This document shows, in pieces, positions 27,295-40,413 of a stretch of DNA of 64,000 nt; the first letter of the stretch is position 1, and every line of letters starts with the position of its first letter. Origin of the DNA: Panicum virgatum (Eukaryota; Streptophyta; Magnoliopsida; Poales; Poaceae); contig NC_053137.1 of the NCBI RefSeq assembly GCF_016808335.1, positions 9,164,506 to 9,228,505 on the forward strand, given 5' to 3'. The position numbers and the translations under genes are program-made. The notes beneath the pieces were generated by a model. That model made no database searches. It saw nothing but the letters and a program-made list of their open reading frames with translations, and was not told the DNA's origin.

Positions 27295-27930
27295 CTGAAA
27301 CGTAATCGAAAAGCAAATTAGCTAAAGGGGCAAATAAAGTGAACGGCAGGAAATAAATGAGCATAAAAGCAGAACCAGCCAATAAAAAAGCACAGGAATC
27401 TGTATGATTGGCCAACAAAGGCTCAACCAACACCGCCACAGAACTGCACTAAGCATGAACAGATTCCGCTCAAGATTCAACTACTCTCCCGAGACCACAC
27501 CCTAAACCGAGAACAAATCTAGGGATACGACCCACCCCAAAAAAGCGGTTAAGAAAATTTCGAGAGAGAAAAAACTTCAGCGAGTTGCAGCGCTGCAGAT
27601 CGCAAAACACGAATCATAACAGCTCCCACATCGCAAGCAACGACACGCTCGCCGCACAAAACACTCGCAAAACCAAACAAATCCAACCGAAGCGCTAAAC
27701 CTAGAATTCCCCCTCGAAGCAGCAGCGTCCCCGCCCCAATTGCAACCCGCGAGGCACCGAGCCCAAATTACCCCACCTACCCCCGCTCCTCCCACCTAAA
27801 ACCCTACGAATCTGAGACCTCGCAAGACGGCAGCACCGCCGCGACGCGGCAGCAGCAGCAACGCCCGGTACGGCCGCGCGGATTAGGGGACCGGAGAGGG
27901 CGAGCAGGGGCGGAGGAGGAGGCGGCTCAC
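27295..27930 (-). other. 5'-UTR intron of the helicase gene
   Basis: The acceptor TTTCAG/TGACC is at 27295. A donor follows the GC-rich leader near 27930-27934 (GTGAGC, or GTTGGT four bases earlier). The leader exon begins around 28000. Such leader introns commonly boost expression of housekeeping genes in grasses. Confidence 0.65.
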
Positions 27931-28107
27931 CAACCTTGCTCGGGAGCGCGGGTTTCGAATCCGGCGGCGTGGAAACCCTAGAGACGCGGGGGAGAGGAGA
28001 GGAGAGGAGAGGAAGCGGCGGAGATCAAGAAAACAAGTGGAGAGAGAGATAGGAGAGGTTGCGGGGGTTGTTTTGTTGCGGGGAATAGAAGAAAAGAAGG
28101 GGAGGGT

Positions 28108-28132
28108 TTATTTTATTTTATTTTATTTTTTC
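28108..28132. repeat. (TTTTA)n microsatellite upstream of the helicase gene
   Basis: Four to five TTTTA units. On the minus strand this is an A/T-rich patch just upstream of the probable transcription start. Confidence 0.8.
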
Positions 28133-28400
28133 TTGAGGGGCTTTTTTGCCCTGTGCTGGCCCACATGCAGCGACGGCGTGGCGTGGCGGGTGGGGGACGG
28201 TAGGGCCTGGGGTCGGCGGCGCGCGGGGGGCGGGCGCGGGAACCGTCGGATGGGTAACGGACGGACCGGATCGAGGGGGGGAGGGCGGATCCAGATCTGA
28301 AACCTCGAGCGCTCCGACGAGACAGATCCGGGCTGAGCAACGTGACAGAGTTCACACTTCACAGAGGAAGAAACGTGACGGCCTGGAACCTGAAGATACC

Positions 28401-28491
28401 GTTGGGAATGTTCCAGACTGTTGCTGCGAAAGTACTACACGACCTCGTTGGGAATGTTCCAGACTGTTGCTGCGAAAGTACTACACGACCT
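28401..28491. repeat. Perfect two-copy 46-bp tandem duplication
   Basis: The block GTTGGGAATGTTCCAGACTG through ACTACACGACCT is present at 28401 and 28447 with no mismatch seen, so the duplication is recent. Confidence 0.9.
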
Positions 28492-28500
28492 GTAAAATTC

Positions 28501-28762
28501 CCTTGGCGTGTGTTTAGATCCCAAACTCCTCCAAACTTTCCATCACATCGAAACATTAAATATAGCAAGTGTTTTATGCATGGAGTACTAAATGTAAGTA
28601 AATTAAAAAACTAATTGCATAGTTTTGATGTACGTTGCGAGACGAATCTTTTGAGCCTAGTTAGGTCATGGTAGGACAATATTTACCACAAACAAACGAA
28701 AAATGCTACGGTGTTTTTCCATCGCTACAGTGTTTTTTCAAGGGAACTAAGCACAGCCTTGG
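28501..28762. mobile_element. MITE of the common grass GTTTAG...GGAACTAA family
   Basis: The left end CCTTGGCGTGTGTTTAGATC pairs imperfectly with the complement of the right end (CCAAGGCTGTGCTTAGTTCC). The interior has the characteristic GAGACGAATCTTTTGAGCCT and TGCTACGGTG blocks of this widespread family. Target duplication not clear. Confidence 0.75.
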
Positions 28763-29169
28763 TAGGTTTACCACTTTCACCATTACTGCTACCATTCTTT
28801 ACCACATTTTTTATTTACTAGTACGACGCAGAATTAACATGAAATTGGCACGAGCATGATGGTTCCCACGAGAACACAGAACATGGGGTGATGGCAGATG
28901 ATTAACCACGCTGTCCTGGACTCTTGGCACAGGTTCAACAACAGAGACAAGGTACTGACTGGTAGTTCAGGGATCAGTCTGGAGTCATGTTACAAACTTG
29001 CACGATCCCTGAGCATTTCGTTTCAATACAAGTCATGCGCCAGTTGTTCAGGGATCATCAGTCTTGCTCTTGCATCATGCTCACAATCCCTGTGCGATTG
29101 TTTCAAGGTGACTTTGCCCATGATAAACTAACCCAGAGCTTTTAAGTTCAGATCTCCGGCACCATGGAT

Positions 29170-31743
29170 TTAGAACCCCTGCTTCGCCCTTTCCTCGTAC
29201 CTGGTCTTCTCATCCTGAAGACAACACTCAGAACGTCAGTACCATATGTATGATCCGATTCAACATACAGGTATCATGACATCTTGAGAGTGAGACACGG
29301 ATGTCTTCAAAAGGAATATGCATTGCCAAAAGCAATTTCAAATTAAACTTCTAAAGACATAGAATCAGAGAACAGTGCTGATACAGTAATTTTTAGCATG
29401 ACACAGCCGACCTAATTAGCTAAATCCTAGCATCAGTTGCCATATGGTTTTGTACAAAGGCAAACAAAACAAAATATTTCATCCGACTAGCATCAGGTAG
29501 ACATATGGAGATCTAGTTAACTCCTACTAGTAGTTTCAGGTTTAACTAACAGGAATATACTTTGCTAAAATTCTGAAGAGTAATGTGACATCAAAGTTCA
29601 AAAGTCCCAACTTTCAACTACACGTTCAAATTTCCATAGGCTGTTACTTAAAAGTTTCCTTACAAGGTATAAGGCTGTTATTTAGCATTTTGTATGTAGC
29701 AGAAGATGCATCAAAAACAGAACATATAATACATGCACCTATGGTCTACTCTTCCTAATGTGTTTTGTGACTTTGTGTAATCATGTGCATCAACGCTAAT
29801 AAGCATACGCATGCTAGGACATGCCATTGGTGTTACTTCAGCCATCTACATCTTGAATAAAGAAAGGCAAATTATTCTTCAAAACTAACATGAAAATGGC
29901 AAAGGTGCATCAAATTTATAGCAAATCAACAATTTTCTACTCCCATATCAAGGGCATTCTCAAACGAACTTTCACACAAACTCTGACTTGCTATACATCA
30001 TGAGTTCATGACTTACGGGAACTAAAATTTCACTTATATTATATGCAATTGCCAGATCTCATGCCATGCAACTGGCAAAAACTAGCTAATACAAAAACTT
30101 GCATAGTCCTGCACAGATTCTTTTTCCTAGTGTTACAATTACCAACTTAAAACTTGTACATGAGTAGCATGGGAAAGGTAAGGTAATGAGATAATCCTTC
30201 CAAAAGACAAAGAATGCCAGAATGACTTTAGGCTACAAAAAGATTTTGAAGGTGGAATGATATGTAAATTTTATCGAATGAAAGCACACAGCATAAGTAT
30301 GTGCCATCAGAGACAAATTTTGGCACTTCTTTACATCATAAACTTATATGGGTTCCATGATGCTCCCGATAGCAGTATTGTTAAGAGGACAACATGGGTT
30401 AGGTGTGAAATCAAAATACGAGGAATGTATAGGCCCAATTATTTCTTCAGTATATCAAGCAAATTTTTGGTGAAAGTGGATATTTATAGCATGTAAACTA
30501 TCAACACATCTGAATCCAATGTCATGGTGACTTCCAAGTTCAGTATTTCAATCTCAATTGGGTGGCTAAAAGAGAGTGCATTCATATTTATTAAGCTTCC
30601 CAGATCAAAAAACGACATATCTGAAATCTCATGGTCAATGTATCAAAGAACTTCCCATCCAAATGTAAGAGAAGCAGAAGCAGGAGGCACTTTCTTTTAT
30701 ATAGCAGAGATCAAGTTAAACTGACCCTTCTCATTTTGTTCCTTACTATTACATGACACGACAACTAATTACTGCAAAAGTAATTGAGAGATTGAGTGAA
30801 CATATCAGACACAGACCTCGAAAGCTTGCTTAAGGTACTCGAGCTCCTTGTCTAGATCATTGATAGCCTGGGTGTAGGCCTGTGTCGGGGAAGACTGGCT
30901 CGTAGTATGGATCTGTCCACACAATAAAAATAAGAGATAAAACTGGATAAACCTTGACTGAAGAAAATAATTAGAAAAAAAACAGAAATGGCATCATACC
31001 CTAACAATAATCTTGTACTGAAGAGGGTGAGGGAGCTTATATCCAGCAAAGAGCACATTTGGGTCCCTGTGCAGCTGCCTGCAGAATATCACTCCATATG
31101 GGCATCATCAAACGTAAAAGAAGAGGACAAGACAAAGAATTATGGAACTTACATGCGAACGATGTTACCAATGGTGTGGTCCTCACGCTCGATGGTGAAG
31201 GAAGCAGCATTCACAATCTTGGTATCCCTCTCATATGACACCCTGCACAGATGGTTCTCAGTACCATAAACACTACAAATAATTCTGCAATGACAAAGGG
31301 CTACTACAGCCAATTGAACCCCTAGCTTTAATAGACTGCAAGCAAGAGAAGCAAGAGACAAACATAAAACTTTCAAAACTTTATGGTGCCAAATGAATCA
31401 CTTTACAAAGACCAGAGGAAATGGCTACTGGCATCAGCAAGTGTTGTAGCATTGCCTAAAATATGCGACTCACTGCTTCTATCGTCAAACATTCAGAACA
31501 TTACGGTTTATGCCAAATGAATCAATTTACAAAGACTGGCAGAAATGACTACTGACATAAGCGAGTGCTGTAGCATTGCCTGAAACATTGCGCCTCACTA
31601 CTTTCTACCGAAACTACTAAACAAGCCATACCGAAGGACCACAAAGATCAATCAAAACGAAGTGAGGTGGCAGGGTGGGGAAGGACTCACTTCTTGGTGC
31701 CCTCGGGCACAACAAAGCGCTCGTAGCGATCTGGGGCATTCAT
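29170..31743 (-). CDS. NRPB11: DNA-directed RNA polymerase II subunit RPB11
   Basis: RPB11 pairs with RPB3 to form the alpha-like assembly platform of RNA polymerase II (in plants also shared with Pol IV and V). Five coding exons (31743-31691, 31242-31153, 31078-31000, 30912-30817, 29214-29170) have GT-AG borders and matching phases. They give 120 aa, close to the roughly 116 aa typical of plants. The protein begins [18 protein letters not shown]. It contains the conserved [16 protein letters not shown] alpha-motif, [13 protein letters not shown], and the C-terminal helix [18 protein letters not shown]. The last exon encodes [14 protein letters not shown]. No lesion seen. Start and exon order follow the family. 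Confidence 0.96.
31388..31630. repeat. Two-copy tandem repeat in RPB11 intron 1, period 124 bp
   Basis: GCCAAATGAATCA...TGTAGCATTGCCT...CTCACT occurs at 31388 and 31512, at roughly 80 percent identity. Confidence 0.8.
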
Positions 31744-31789
31744 CTCCGGTTAACTCCTGGCACCTCCTGCTTCAATCACTACAAGAGTG

Positions 31790-32176
31790 GTTCATCAGAC
31801 CACAGAGAAAAAAAGGGTACAATATCAGCAATCAGACATCCAGACTCTGGTTCCAAAAATTGGTTGAGTACACCCAACACGGAATGAAGTAGAACCAATC
31901 AGATCTCACCAATTTTGACCGCGTTGGCATGTCATGTCAGAGACGAATTCATTGGCGGGGGAAAAAACATGGTTAGGGTTCAGTTAAACCTCCGAGAACG
32001 AGTACACTAGCGTTATCATGTTGGAAATAGCTCGTATTAGTACTCTAACCGCGCGCGCGCAAACAAATCCGCAACAAACGACTGGATTGGCGAGCACGCG
32101 CAACTCGGATTTGAGGGGCGGAGGAGGAGGAGGACGAGATTCTTGCGAACAGTCCAACCAAGCTAGGGTTCCTTAC
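31790..32176 (-). other. 5'-UTR intron of RPB11
   Basis: The donor CTG/GTAAGG is at 32176-32177, downstream of a GC-rich leader (about 32180-32440). The acceptor probably lies near 31790 (CTTGTAG) or 31770 (GAAGCAG), just before the start codon. The acceptor choice is uncertain. Confidence 0.55.
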
Positions 32177-32459
32177 CAGCGAGGAGAGAAGCAATCGGCC
32201 CGGGTCCGGGATGAATCCGCACTCCACGCCAGGCAGCGGCCGGGGGCGGTGACGCCGAGCGGAGAACAGGGAAGGGGGCCGAGCTTCTGGGACCTGGGTT
32301 GACGGGGCCGTCAGCCGTGCGCCCGCGCCTGGGGCGGTCGTCGGTGACTCGGGGGTGGAGGTATGGAGGGAGGGACGGGAGACGACGACAGGGGGAACGG
32401 GCTGTGGACCTGCGTGCGATCTTCGGGCCAAGATGGAAGTAATCCTCTCCCAAGCCCAA

Positions 32460-34728
32460 AACGGAATGGCCTGGTTTTAGAATTTGGGGATTCCAGTAAT
32501 CGAGATTTTTTTTTGAAAATTAGTAATAGTCTAATCGACGTGCCGAAATGGAAGCGAACCAGCTTGAAAACATTCGTACTCCCTAACTTTTCTCCATTTG
32601 CTTTCTCCTAAATTTTGTCTAAAGTTCTGTAACAGCGACGATCTAGGTAATACTGCCATCTATTCTTGATCTCCGCATAGCCATCCTGCAATTTTTGAAA
32701 TCCCGTACTAAATCGGAGTCAAAATATTAAGATAATTTGAAACATGAAACTATATTAATTTGTAACGATATTATATACAAAATGTACCCCGATGGGTGTA
32801 TCACTATATATGTATTACAATATAAATATATATGACGCTATGGTATACGATATTTTCGGATAATCATTCTTTTAATAGTACAATGGAACAATTTATATGT
32901 ACTCGTCATTTATTATGATAGGCTTCTATCATTCACAAGAATGATCGTATGTCAAAATGGTTTTTTCAACCCAAATTATTTATTATTGAACTTTATTTAC
33001 CTATTTATTTCTATTAGTAAACTAAAGGGGCGTTGTCTGTACAGCCCACCGAAACTACATAATCAAGGGACTTTAGCCGACTGCACGTACACACATGCTT
33101 CATAGCACTTCTGGTACCATAAACCATGAGAGGCAAGAAAAGAAGAAAAAAAGAATGATGTAAGGGTACGCATGCATATGTGAGGGAGAAAAAGAATGGG
33201 GGTGGCCATGCACATGCACACAATTTCAAAAATAAAAAACCGGTACTTTTAAAATCGAGCATCGAAATCAATATCCGATTACATATTGTGTTTGGTTCAA
33301 TAAGAGCTTGAAAACAAGATCTCGGGCCACTATGTTTCAATAATATATTTTTTATGAGACAAAATATTTTTAGTGTATTCTAATTTGCTTATGATGTTTG
33401 CAAAAATTACTTACGGCTTTACAGAATGTTGCTTCACACGCCTGAGTTCAATTAGTGGATATTGGTGTTCTTGTTGTGAAGATAGATTGTTTGGTGTGAT
33501 TAGTGGATAGGGGTAAATAACTTTGTTGGGTAGATGAATGTTTATTGCATGAACAATAATAGGCAACTTTAGCATATCAGTTGAGTGTTTAACTAATTTA
33601 TTTAGGTATTTTCCATTATACATAAAGCAATGTATGTGTTTTTGAAAAATATTATCGAAATATATGTAAGTGGGATCTTGTTTTGAAGATCTCTTCGAAA
33701 AAGATACAGTTGTGCAATCGAAATTTGAATGTGAATGATAGTTTAAGAACTGCGTTTTTTAAAATTTTGAAATTGCTAGCCTGTGCCTACTAGGATAAAC
33801 ACTATGCGGGGTGGATGAAAAATTTAGGGTGTCGTGCAATAGCCCAAACACAAGGCTAGCTGGAACAAAGTCATTATTATACTATATAGCTACAACTCTA
33901 ATAAATGTTTTGCATTCTTCTATTGGATTTTATATGAATAAGGAGTATTTAGTGCACCGGGCAAAAAGAAGATAAATGTTCGAGGAAGATCTTATTTACA
34001 AAATTACGCTTTGATGAATATGTACTTTTTAGAAGAAAGATTCGCACATTCAACATATATATTCTATCATTCCTTATAATTTGGAAGGTGGTTGCGCCCA
34101 TCACCATGTCTCCTTATTTCCCTTACTCAAAACTTTAAAATCTTTCTTGCGTTTCAGAAAAAACTAGATAGTTTTAACCAATCTGGTGATTTGAATCTTG
34201 TTTTTTTGGCCACGATGACCCATGTCCTCAGTCAACACATACTATCTCATCAACTAGATTGCGTAATTGCTAATTGAATGTAAATTATCTCACTTTTCGC
34301 ATATTACTAATATAGTTGTACGACTTGACTCTTAGCCTCAAGCCGTCAACTTTATCTTAATCCTCCATCTCCTTCTTGACTCTACTTCATTTTGTGCATT
34401 CAGAACTAGTATGTTCCTTATTTTCACGCTCACTCCTCTCTTTTATATCTTGCTTTTATTCCTAACTAGTACACCAGTCTTTAGAAAATAGTGTAAGTTC
34501 GTTCGTACAACTCGTCTCCTAAACTGCATCTAGCTAGATCGATAAATCTTCAAGGATGATGGGTAAAAAAAACCATCTCTTGATCATCGCCAATAACAGT
34601 TAGACATGTTTAGTTGTGTGAGTTGGGAGTTGGTTAGAAACCAACTTAGACAGTTTAACAAACATGTTTCTCTTCGTAGCATCTGATAGCTAAGTTTGCA
34701 TTAAAATTGATCTTGGCTACTTAGTTTA
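32460..34728. other. AT-rich intergenic region
   Basis: No gene, RNA or clear transposon end seen. Open frames are short and without recognisable domains. Confidence 0.6.
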
Positions 34729-34782
34729 TATCCTAATACTAACATCTTAGTTTATATCCTAATACTAACATATCTTTTCTAT
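34729..34782. repeat. Two-copy 26-bp tandem duplication
   Basis: CTTAGTTTATATCCTAATAC plus CTAACAT is repeated directly. Confidence 0.8.
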
Positions 34783-34821
34783 CAAGGTAAATTTAATAAT
34801 ACTTATGATCCCATTCCCTTC

Positions 34822-35079
34822 TACTGCCTCCGTCCTAGAATATAGCTATTTTTATGTTTCCTTCAAGTCAAATCATTTAAACTGTTACCGTAGATGGTAA
34901 AAACTATAAACAATATAAAAGTGATATCAATTCATTCATAATGAAACCAACTATCATAATATGTAACATTTTCTATTAATAATTGAAAATAATTATTTTT
35001 AAGATATTATTGGTCAAAGATGAAAATATTTAACTTCAATAAAATTAAAAAGTTGTTATATTTTGGGACGAATGTAGTA
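34822..35079. mobile_element. Stowaway MITE
   Basis: Left end TACTGCCTCCGTCCTAGAAT. The right end is the complement of TACTACATTCGTCCCAAAAT. Both are bounded by TA, and the centre is AT-rich. Confidence 0.8.
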
Positions 35080-35455
35080 CTTCTTTGCTAACTGCAGCTA
35101 TAGAAACCACAACAATAATAATAGTCGACTACTATAGGTAATGGTAGCAGTTAGCCAGCAGAACCGAATAGGTGGATAAATGCTAAATGTCTATGTTCAT
35201 TCTACTGTATACAGAGTAAGATAATGGTCGGAAAATTAGATTTCAACCATAAAAATAATATATAAATTGTGGTCAAAATTAGGAAAAACAAATGTAGAAG
35301 ATTGATAGAATAGAGCAATTCAAAAGCCGTCATGTCTCATGTCATGGACTAGTGAAGCAACTCCTTTAGCACCTCGTGTCGGTCGCCGCGACACGTCTAC
35401 ATGGCCACGCACCGGCACCGGCGCCCACACGCCTGCAATCTGCTGTGCTAGGCGT

Positions 35456-35666
35456 CAATGGCGGATCTAGAACTTAAACCTACGGTATGCCTGGTACAAA
35501 GATTTGAAATAGGATGGAAATTACCACACAGATTTGAAATAGGATGGAAATTAAAGCACTAGTACGAGAGCCGGCTATTAGCCATTGATATCTAACAAGT
35601 AAATAAAAGATTGCATAAAATCTTGGTAGTTCTAGGACTATTAAAAACCTCCTGGATTTGCCACTG
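35456..35666. mobile_element. hAT-type MITE (211 bp)
   Basis: The ends are CAATGGCGGATCTAGAA and the complement of CAGTGGCAAATCCAGGA. They are flanked by a perfect 8-bp target duplication CTAGGCGT (35448-35455, 35667-35674). Inside is a short tandem repeat of AGATTTGAAATAGGATGGAA. Confidence 0.9.
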
Positions 35667-35742
35667 CTAGGCGTCATGTTCCTGCGGCTCCTGCTCCTGC
35701 ACCTGCACGCTCGCTGGTGCTACAGGCACGTGACTGGCCGGT

Positions 35743-38700
35743 TGTAACAGAACGGTTCAAATTAAACCGGTTTAAGTGTACTAACTATCATTTTAATAGT
35801 TAATCAAGTTACCATGCACTTAAAATGATGTAATCCGGTCGTCTGTCGGTTTAAGGATCAAAAAACACTAGAAGTCTCGCACGAAGACGAGCACAGATGA
35901 TTACAAGCAGATAAAAATTCTCAAATTTAATTTACAAAGCAGAGCTTTACAAAATGAGTTTTAAACAAATTATCAGAGTTCAACATGCAGCGGAATTCAA
36001 ATAGAAGTCGAAGTTCAGTTTAAAAACCACGAGATCTACGAAGACGGGAGGATGTCACATCGAGCCCACCGATATAAATCCTGGTTAGCTCCAACCAACA
36101 GCAGCTACCTAAAAACAGGATAAAAACAAACCTTGAGTATACTAATACTCAGCAAGGCTTATCCGACTATGGGTATACTTAGCCTACTATCTAGACATGC
36201 AAAGCTTTTGGCTCTGGAGTTTATTTTGCTGAAAAGGCTACTAACAATAGATCCTTACTTTCAAATTTTAGCTCAGGTTTAGTATAACCCGTACCAACTA
36301 GGTTTGCCTGAATTTCTAGAGCACACATGGTAGAATAGAGAAATCCTCTGGTAACATCACAATCCAGTTCTCTTCATTCCATTCTCATGTCAAGTTCTTA
36401 CTACGATGTGATAAAGAGATCAAGGCTCTCATAACCGCGAGTCACGGCGAATCGATCCGATTTAACCTTGCAAGGTGGACCTAACTCACACGACGCATGC
36501 AAACCACGCCGGGCCACACGCGTCAGCTGTTCCCATCATTACCACGACATCTGAACTATGCCTGCTAAAACCCAGGTGAAGGGCCCCTCACGGTGAACTC
36601 CCGGAGAACCCAAAGGCGACATCCAATCCAACACCCGCCATCATCCCACGCCCAGCGTAGCAGGACAGAATTCAAAGTATCGTCGTAAAGCGGTACACAG
36701 TTTATCGGGTTTGACTACCTCCTACTTCCGGTATGTGGTTAGTACTGTTCAATCCTCGATCAACATTGCCAACAACGGTACGGTCCTCAATCGACACAGG
36801 CAGAGGCTTACTTTCCATACATTCCATATCCATAATCCAATTCCTCTCCGGCCGGTCTCCATTATTCTTTTCTCACAGATTCATTTTCAAACCACTTTGC
36901 CATAAGTAACAAGGTCTTATAGCTCGCGAGTGATAGGAATTACTCGACTTCTACCGAGTCCTAATTAAGCATGACAGTACTAACGACCTGCACACTAGTA
37001 GAGCAACTGAGGAAACCTAGGGATCATGCATCTACGGTTCCAATCAACTCCTAGAAACGTAAATGCACAATACTTAAATAATAAACATTAAATAGTGAAA
37101 TTAAGGATTATGCTCCGGGGCTTGCCTGGGATTACACTGAGTCAGTGTTAGTACTAACAAGGCCTTGGGCCCTTCCGACTTTGAGCCGGGTCTTCGGTTG
37201 CTCCAGCGGGTCCTTCTTGTTTCAGGATGTGTCCACCCAACACTGTCTTGTGGTTCGGTTCCGTCAGCACGTGCTCCACGTCCACACGTTGTACGTCTAG
37301 CGTACCTAAATGATATGCAACGAGGCGAGTGCATGACCATAAAGAAAACAACACATGATGCATTAGTGCTCATGATGCAATGCAATTACAAGAAAGACCT
37401 GACTGGGCAGTCATTTATCGAGTAAGCACCGCAAACAAGCTCAAAAGGCAAAAGAGTTGATGCTACATTACGAGAGTTTATTCTTATTTTAGCCTGAAGT
37501 GTTTCCTACTAAAAAGCACTACTCGCTTGCTTGGAAAAGGCTAAGTAAAGATATAAAGTAAGAAAGGACAATTAGGACAATTTATTTCACTAACAAGCAA
37601 CTTCAGCAAGTCCCACAAAAGCAACCTACAAACTGATCATAACAGAGTTGGAATGATCTACAACTGAACAAAATACATTTATGAAAAGTACACATGCAGA
37701 AAAAAATTTACTTAACAACATAAAAAGAAAATTATAGCTAGGAATTAAACAAGGGCAAAAACATAACTTGCAGGCATGATTGGGTAACAAAAAGTTACCA
37801 GCAAGACAAGCTAGTGGTAAAGCATGCAATAACAATTTACCAACATTTATTGCCAACAGAAAGCATTTATTTTAGCCTCAACAAGACAAATTGAATAAAA
37901 ATAGATTTACAACATGCACATAGCTTCTGGTTCTGAAATTTTTACAGTAAACTAAACATGTAAAGAGTAAGCTACTGCATAAATTTCATAATTTTTCAAC
38001 TTCCCGAACTGCAGATATTAAATAAGCAAGCTAAAACAAGCATTACTCATGACTAAATCAATACATCAGAGAAACATTAAACAAACAGCAGGTTAAATAT
38101 TTTACATAAGTTATACATGCCAAAAAAAAGCTAACCCAACTGGTTTTATATTTTTCTCATGCTCCTAACTCCATTTATGCAATTAACAAGTTATAAAAGC
38201 ATTTATCTAGCATAAATAAAACTGCACAGCAAAAGTTGCCAAACATCACATTTCATGGTTCTATCTTATATAGCATAAAAAGATGAAGCTAACAAAATTG
38301 GTTTCGTCACTTATGGAGCAAACTATAATTTACTAGGCATTAAACAAGTTTAGCTCATTTTCTAATTTTACACCTTTCTATTATTCATAAATTATTTATT
38401 AAACACTACATAAGTTAAATCAAAAACTCATGCACACATGCACTAATAAATTTGAAACTTCTACCAAAGCACATGCATCACAAGACTAACCTACCATAAA
38501 AAAAATTCATAGCAAACGGAAGCAACACAACTACAAAAATGAATTTACTCCTAACAAGCATAAATAAAATTCTAGGACAATATTTTTCTACTAACACCCA
38601 TCATATTATGTACCCACTACATAGATCTACTAACAAATATTCCAAAACATCTTCATTTGCTATTTTATGATTTTTGTACAATTTTTAAACGAATTTGCAA

Positions 38701-39969
38701 GTTTATTACAAAAATTTACAAACAAAACTAGATATTGTGTATGGGTCCCTGGTTTTGCGCTGGGGTCCCTGGATACATTTGGGGCCTTGCAAATCGGCCC
38801 TTGGCCGGACCAAAAATAGGGGAGGGGCGGCTTGCCCTGCCCAGACCACGCACGCCGTAGGTGCGGCGGCGCTCTGGCGCAGGGGAGGAGGGGCCCTCGG
38901 CGGCGGTAGCCAGCCGACGGCGGCGCAAGTAGGGCAGGGCGGCGGCTAGGGCGGGTGGCGGCGGCGGCTTGCGAGCGGCGCAGCGCAGGGTTGGGGCAGG
39001 GGCGTACACGGGGCGGCGGAGGGCAGGGCGGTGGCGCGGCTACTCCGGCCAGCGCAGGGCCAGGCGGCAGCGCGGCCGGGCGGGGCAAGCACCAGCGGGG
39101 CCGGCGCACGCTGTGGCGCGACTCGGTGCCGCGCGGGCACTGCCCGCGGCGTGCGGCGGCGGGAGCAGGGCGTGCCAACGGCAGCGCTGTGGCGTTCTGG
39201 CGCCGGTAGCGCAAGAACCCGAAGAAAAAGGGGTTGGGGAGGATGAGGGCTTCGCGTCTGAGCTCACCGCGGGCTCGATTTGGGCGAAGGGTGGCCGGAG
39301 AGGGGTCGTCGGCGTGAGGGGCGGAGATTCAACGGGGACGGCAATGGCGGCCACGGTGGCGCAGGGCCGATTCGGCCGGGGGACAGCACGAACGGGCTCG
39401 GGGGTGGGCGGAGGAGCTTCGGGGTGAGGCGAAACGGCTCTGGGGGCGTGGAATCGGGCGGGACGGCGAGGGGCGGCCGGAATCGGCGCCGGCGGCGGGA
39501 GCTCTGCTCGGGCTCGGCTCAGTCTGAGCTCGAGGAAGAAGGAGAGGATGGGGAAAGGATAGGGCTTACGCGAGCGGATAAGAGCGGCGCACGTGGAGCA
39601 CGAGGTTCGCCGGCGCGCGACGCGTGGAGTCGCCGGCGGTCGGTCGTGGTATGGGCGTCGATATGGCCACAATGGAGCACAGTAACATGTTTGACTGTTT
39701 TTTACTCGATTTTGACTGTCCAAAACTCCAAATTTCATATAGAAACTTGAAATTTGACCAAAATAAAAGTTGTAGAGAAAGAGAAGATCTACAACTTTTG
39801 TTTTGGGCGAAAGTTGATTCGAGACCCGAATCAGGGAGAAAAACGCGATCGAACACGGCTAAGTCAAAGTTTACTATGCGAACTCGATTAGCGCTAATGA
39901 CACTGCTTAGGTCCATAATTAGTGAGTTAAACCTGTGATTAGCACCTTAATTAACACAGGGGTGTTACA
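35743..39969 (-). mobile_element. Large solo LTR (4227 bp), Tekay/Del-like
   Basis: It begins TGTAACAG and ends GTGTTACA on the plus strand, with target duplication CCGGT at 35738-35742 and 39970-39974. Read on the minus strand it starts TGTAACACCC, and it lacks any gag, pol or second LTR copy. It is therefore a single LTR left after LTR-LTR recombination. It contains the GAGTATACTAATACTCAGCA block and the TTGTAGATCTTC block common to grass Tekay-type LTRs, plus a GC-rich core (38800-39650) where long open frames are compositional. The clade name is inference. Confidence 0.88.
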
Positions 39970-39974
39970 CCGGT

Positions 39975-40413
39975 GGCCGCTCAAGTCAGACCTTATGTCG
40001 CGAGTTCCGGCATCGTCTGCCGCTGTCGTGTCGGCCTCATCGTGTGCTACACGTGCCTGGGCTATGGAATCTCACCGTGTCGACGAGCTGCAGAATACCC
40101 TCAACTCGATCTCAGGTCATTACCAACTTGTCTCTCTTCCCATCCTGCTTCCCCGACCTTTTTCGTTCGCCTTATTGGCATCGAATCAACTGGTAATACT
40201 ACTGTTTCTTGCGACATTTCAAGTACGAATTAAGAAAAAGCGTGGATTACGCTGCAGCTGCAGTATCAACAGGTTATTTCAAGATATGGAAAAGCTGGTT
40301 GGAACGGCAGCGCTCTTCACCTTTTGTTTCAGTCTACAGGGATGCACTAAGAAAATTGGGAGAATGGTTGGTTCGGGGTGAAATTGAAGAGGTCGGCTGG
40401 AGTATTGCAGGAA
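39975..40413 (+). pseudogene. Exon-like fragments of an unrecognised gene
   Basis: A frame reading SHRVDELQNTLNSIS ends at a possible donor at 40115-40116. A second exon-like stretch (40224-40413) encodes LRKSVDYAAAAVSTGYFKIW and SVYRDALRKLGEWLVRGEIE, with donor-like GAA/GTGAGT. The phases of the two do not match, so this is a broken gene or includes an unseen exon. I do not recognise the family. Before the solo LTR and hAT MITE inserted, the upstream frame would have been continuous with an ATG at 35676. Confidence 0.4.

Noticed and set aside
38660..39750. Long open frames of 150-230 codons on both strands
   Set aside because: They fall in the GC-rich core of a solo LTR and reflect lack of stop codons, not coding.
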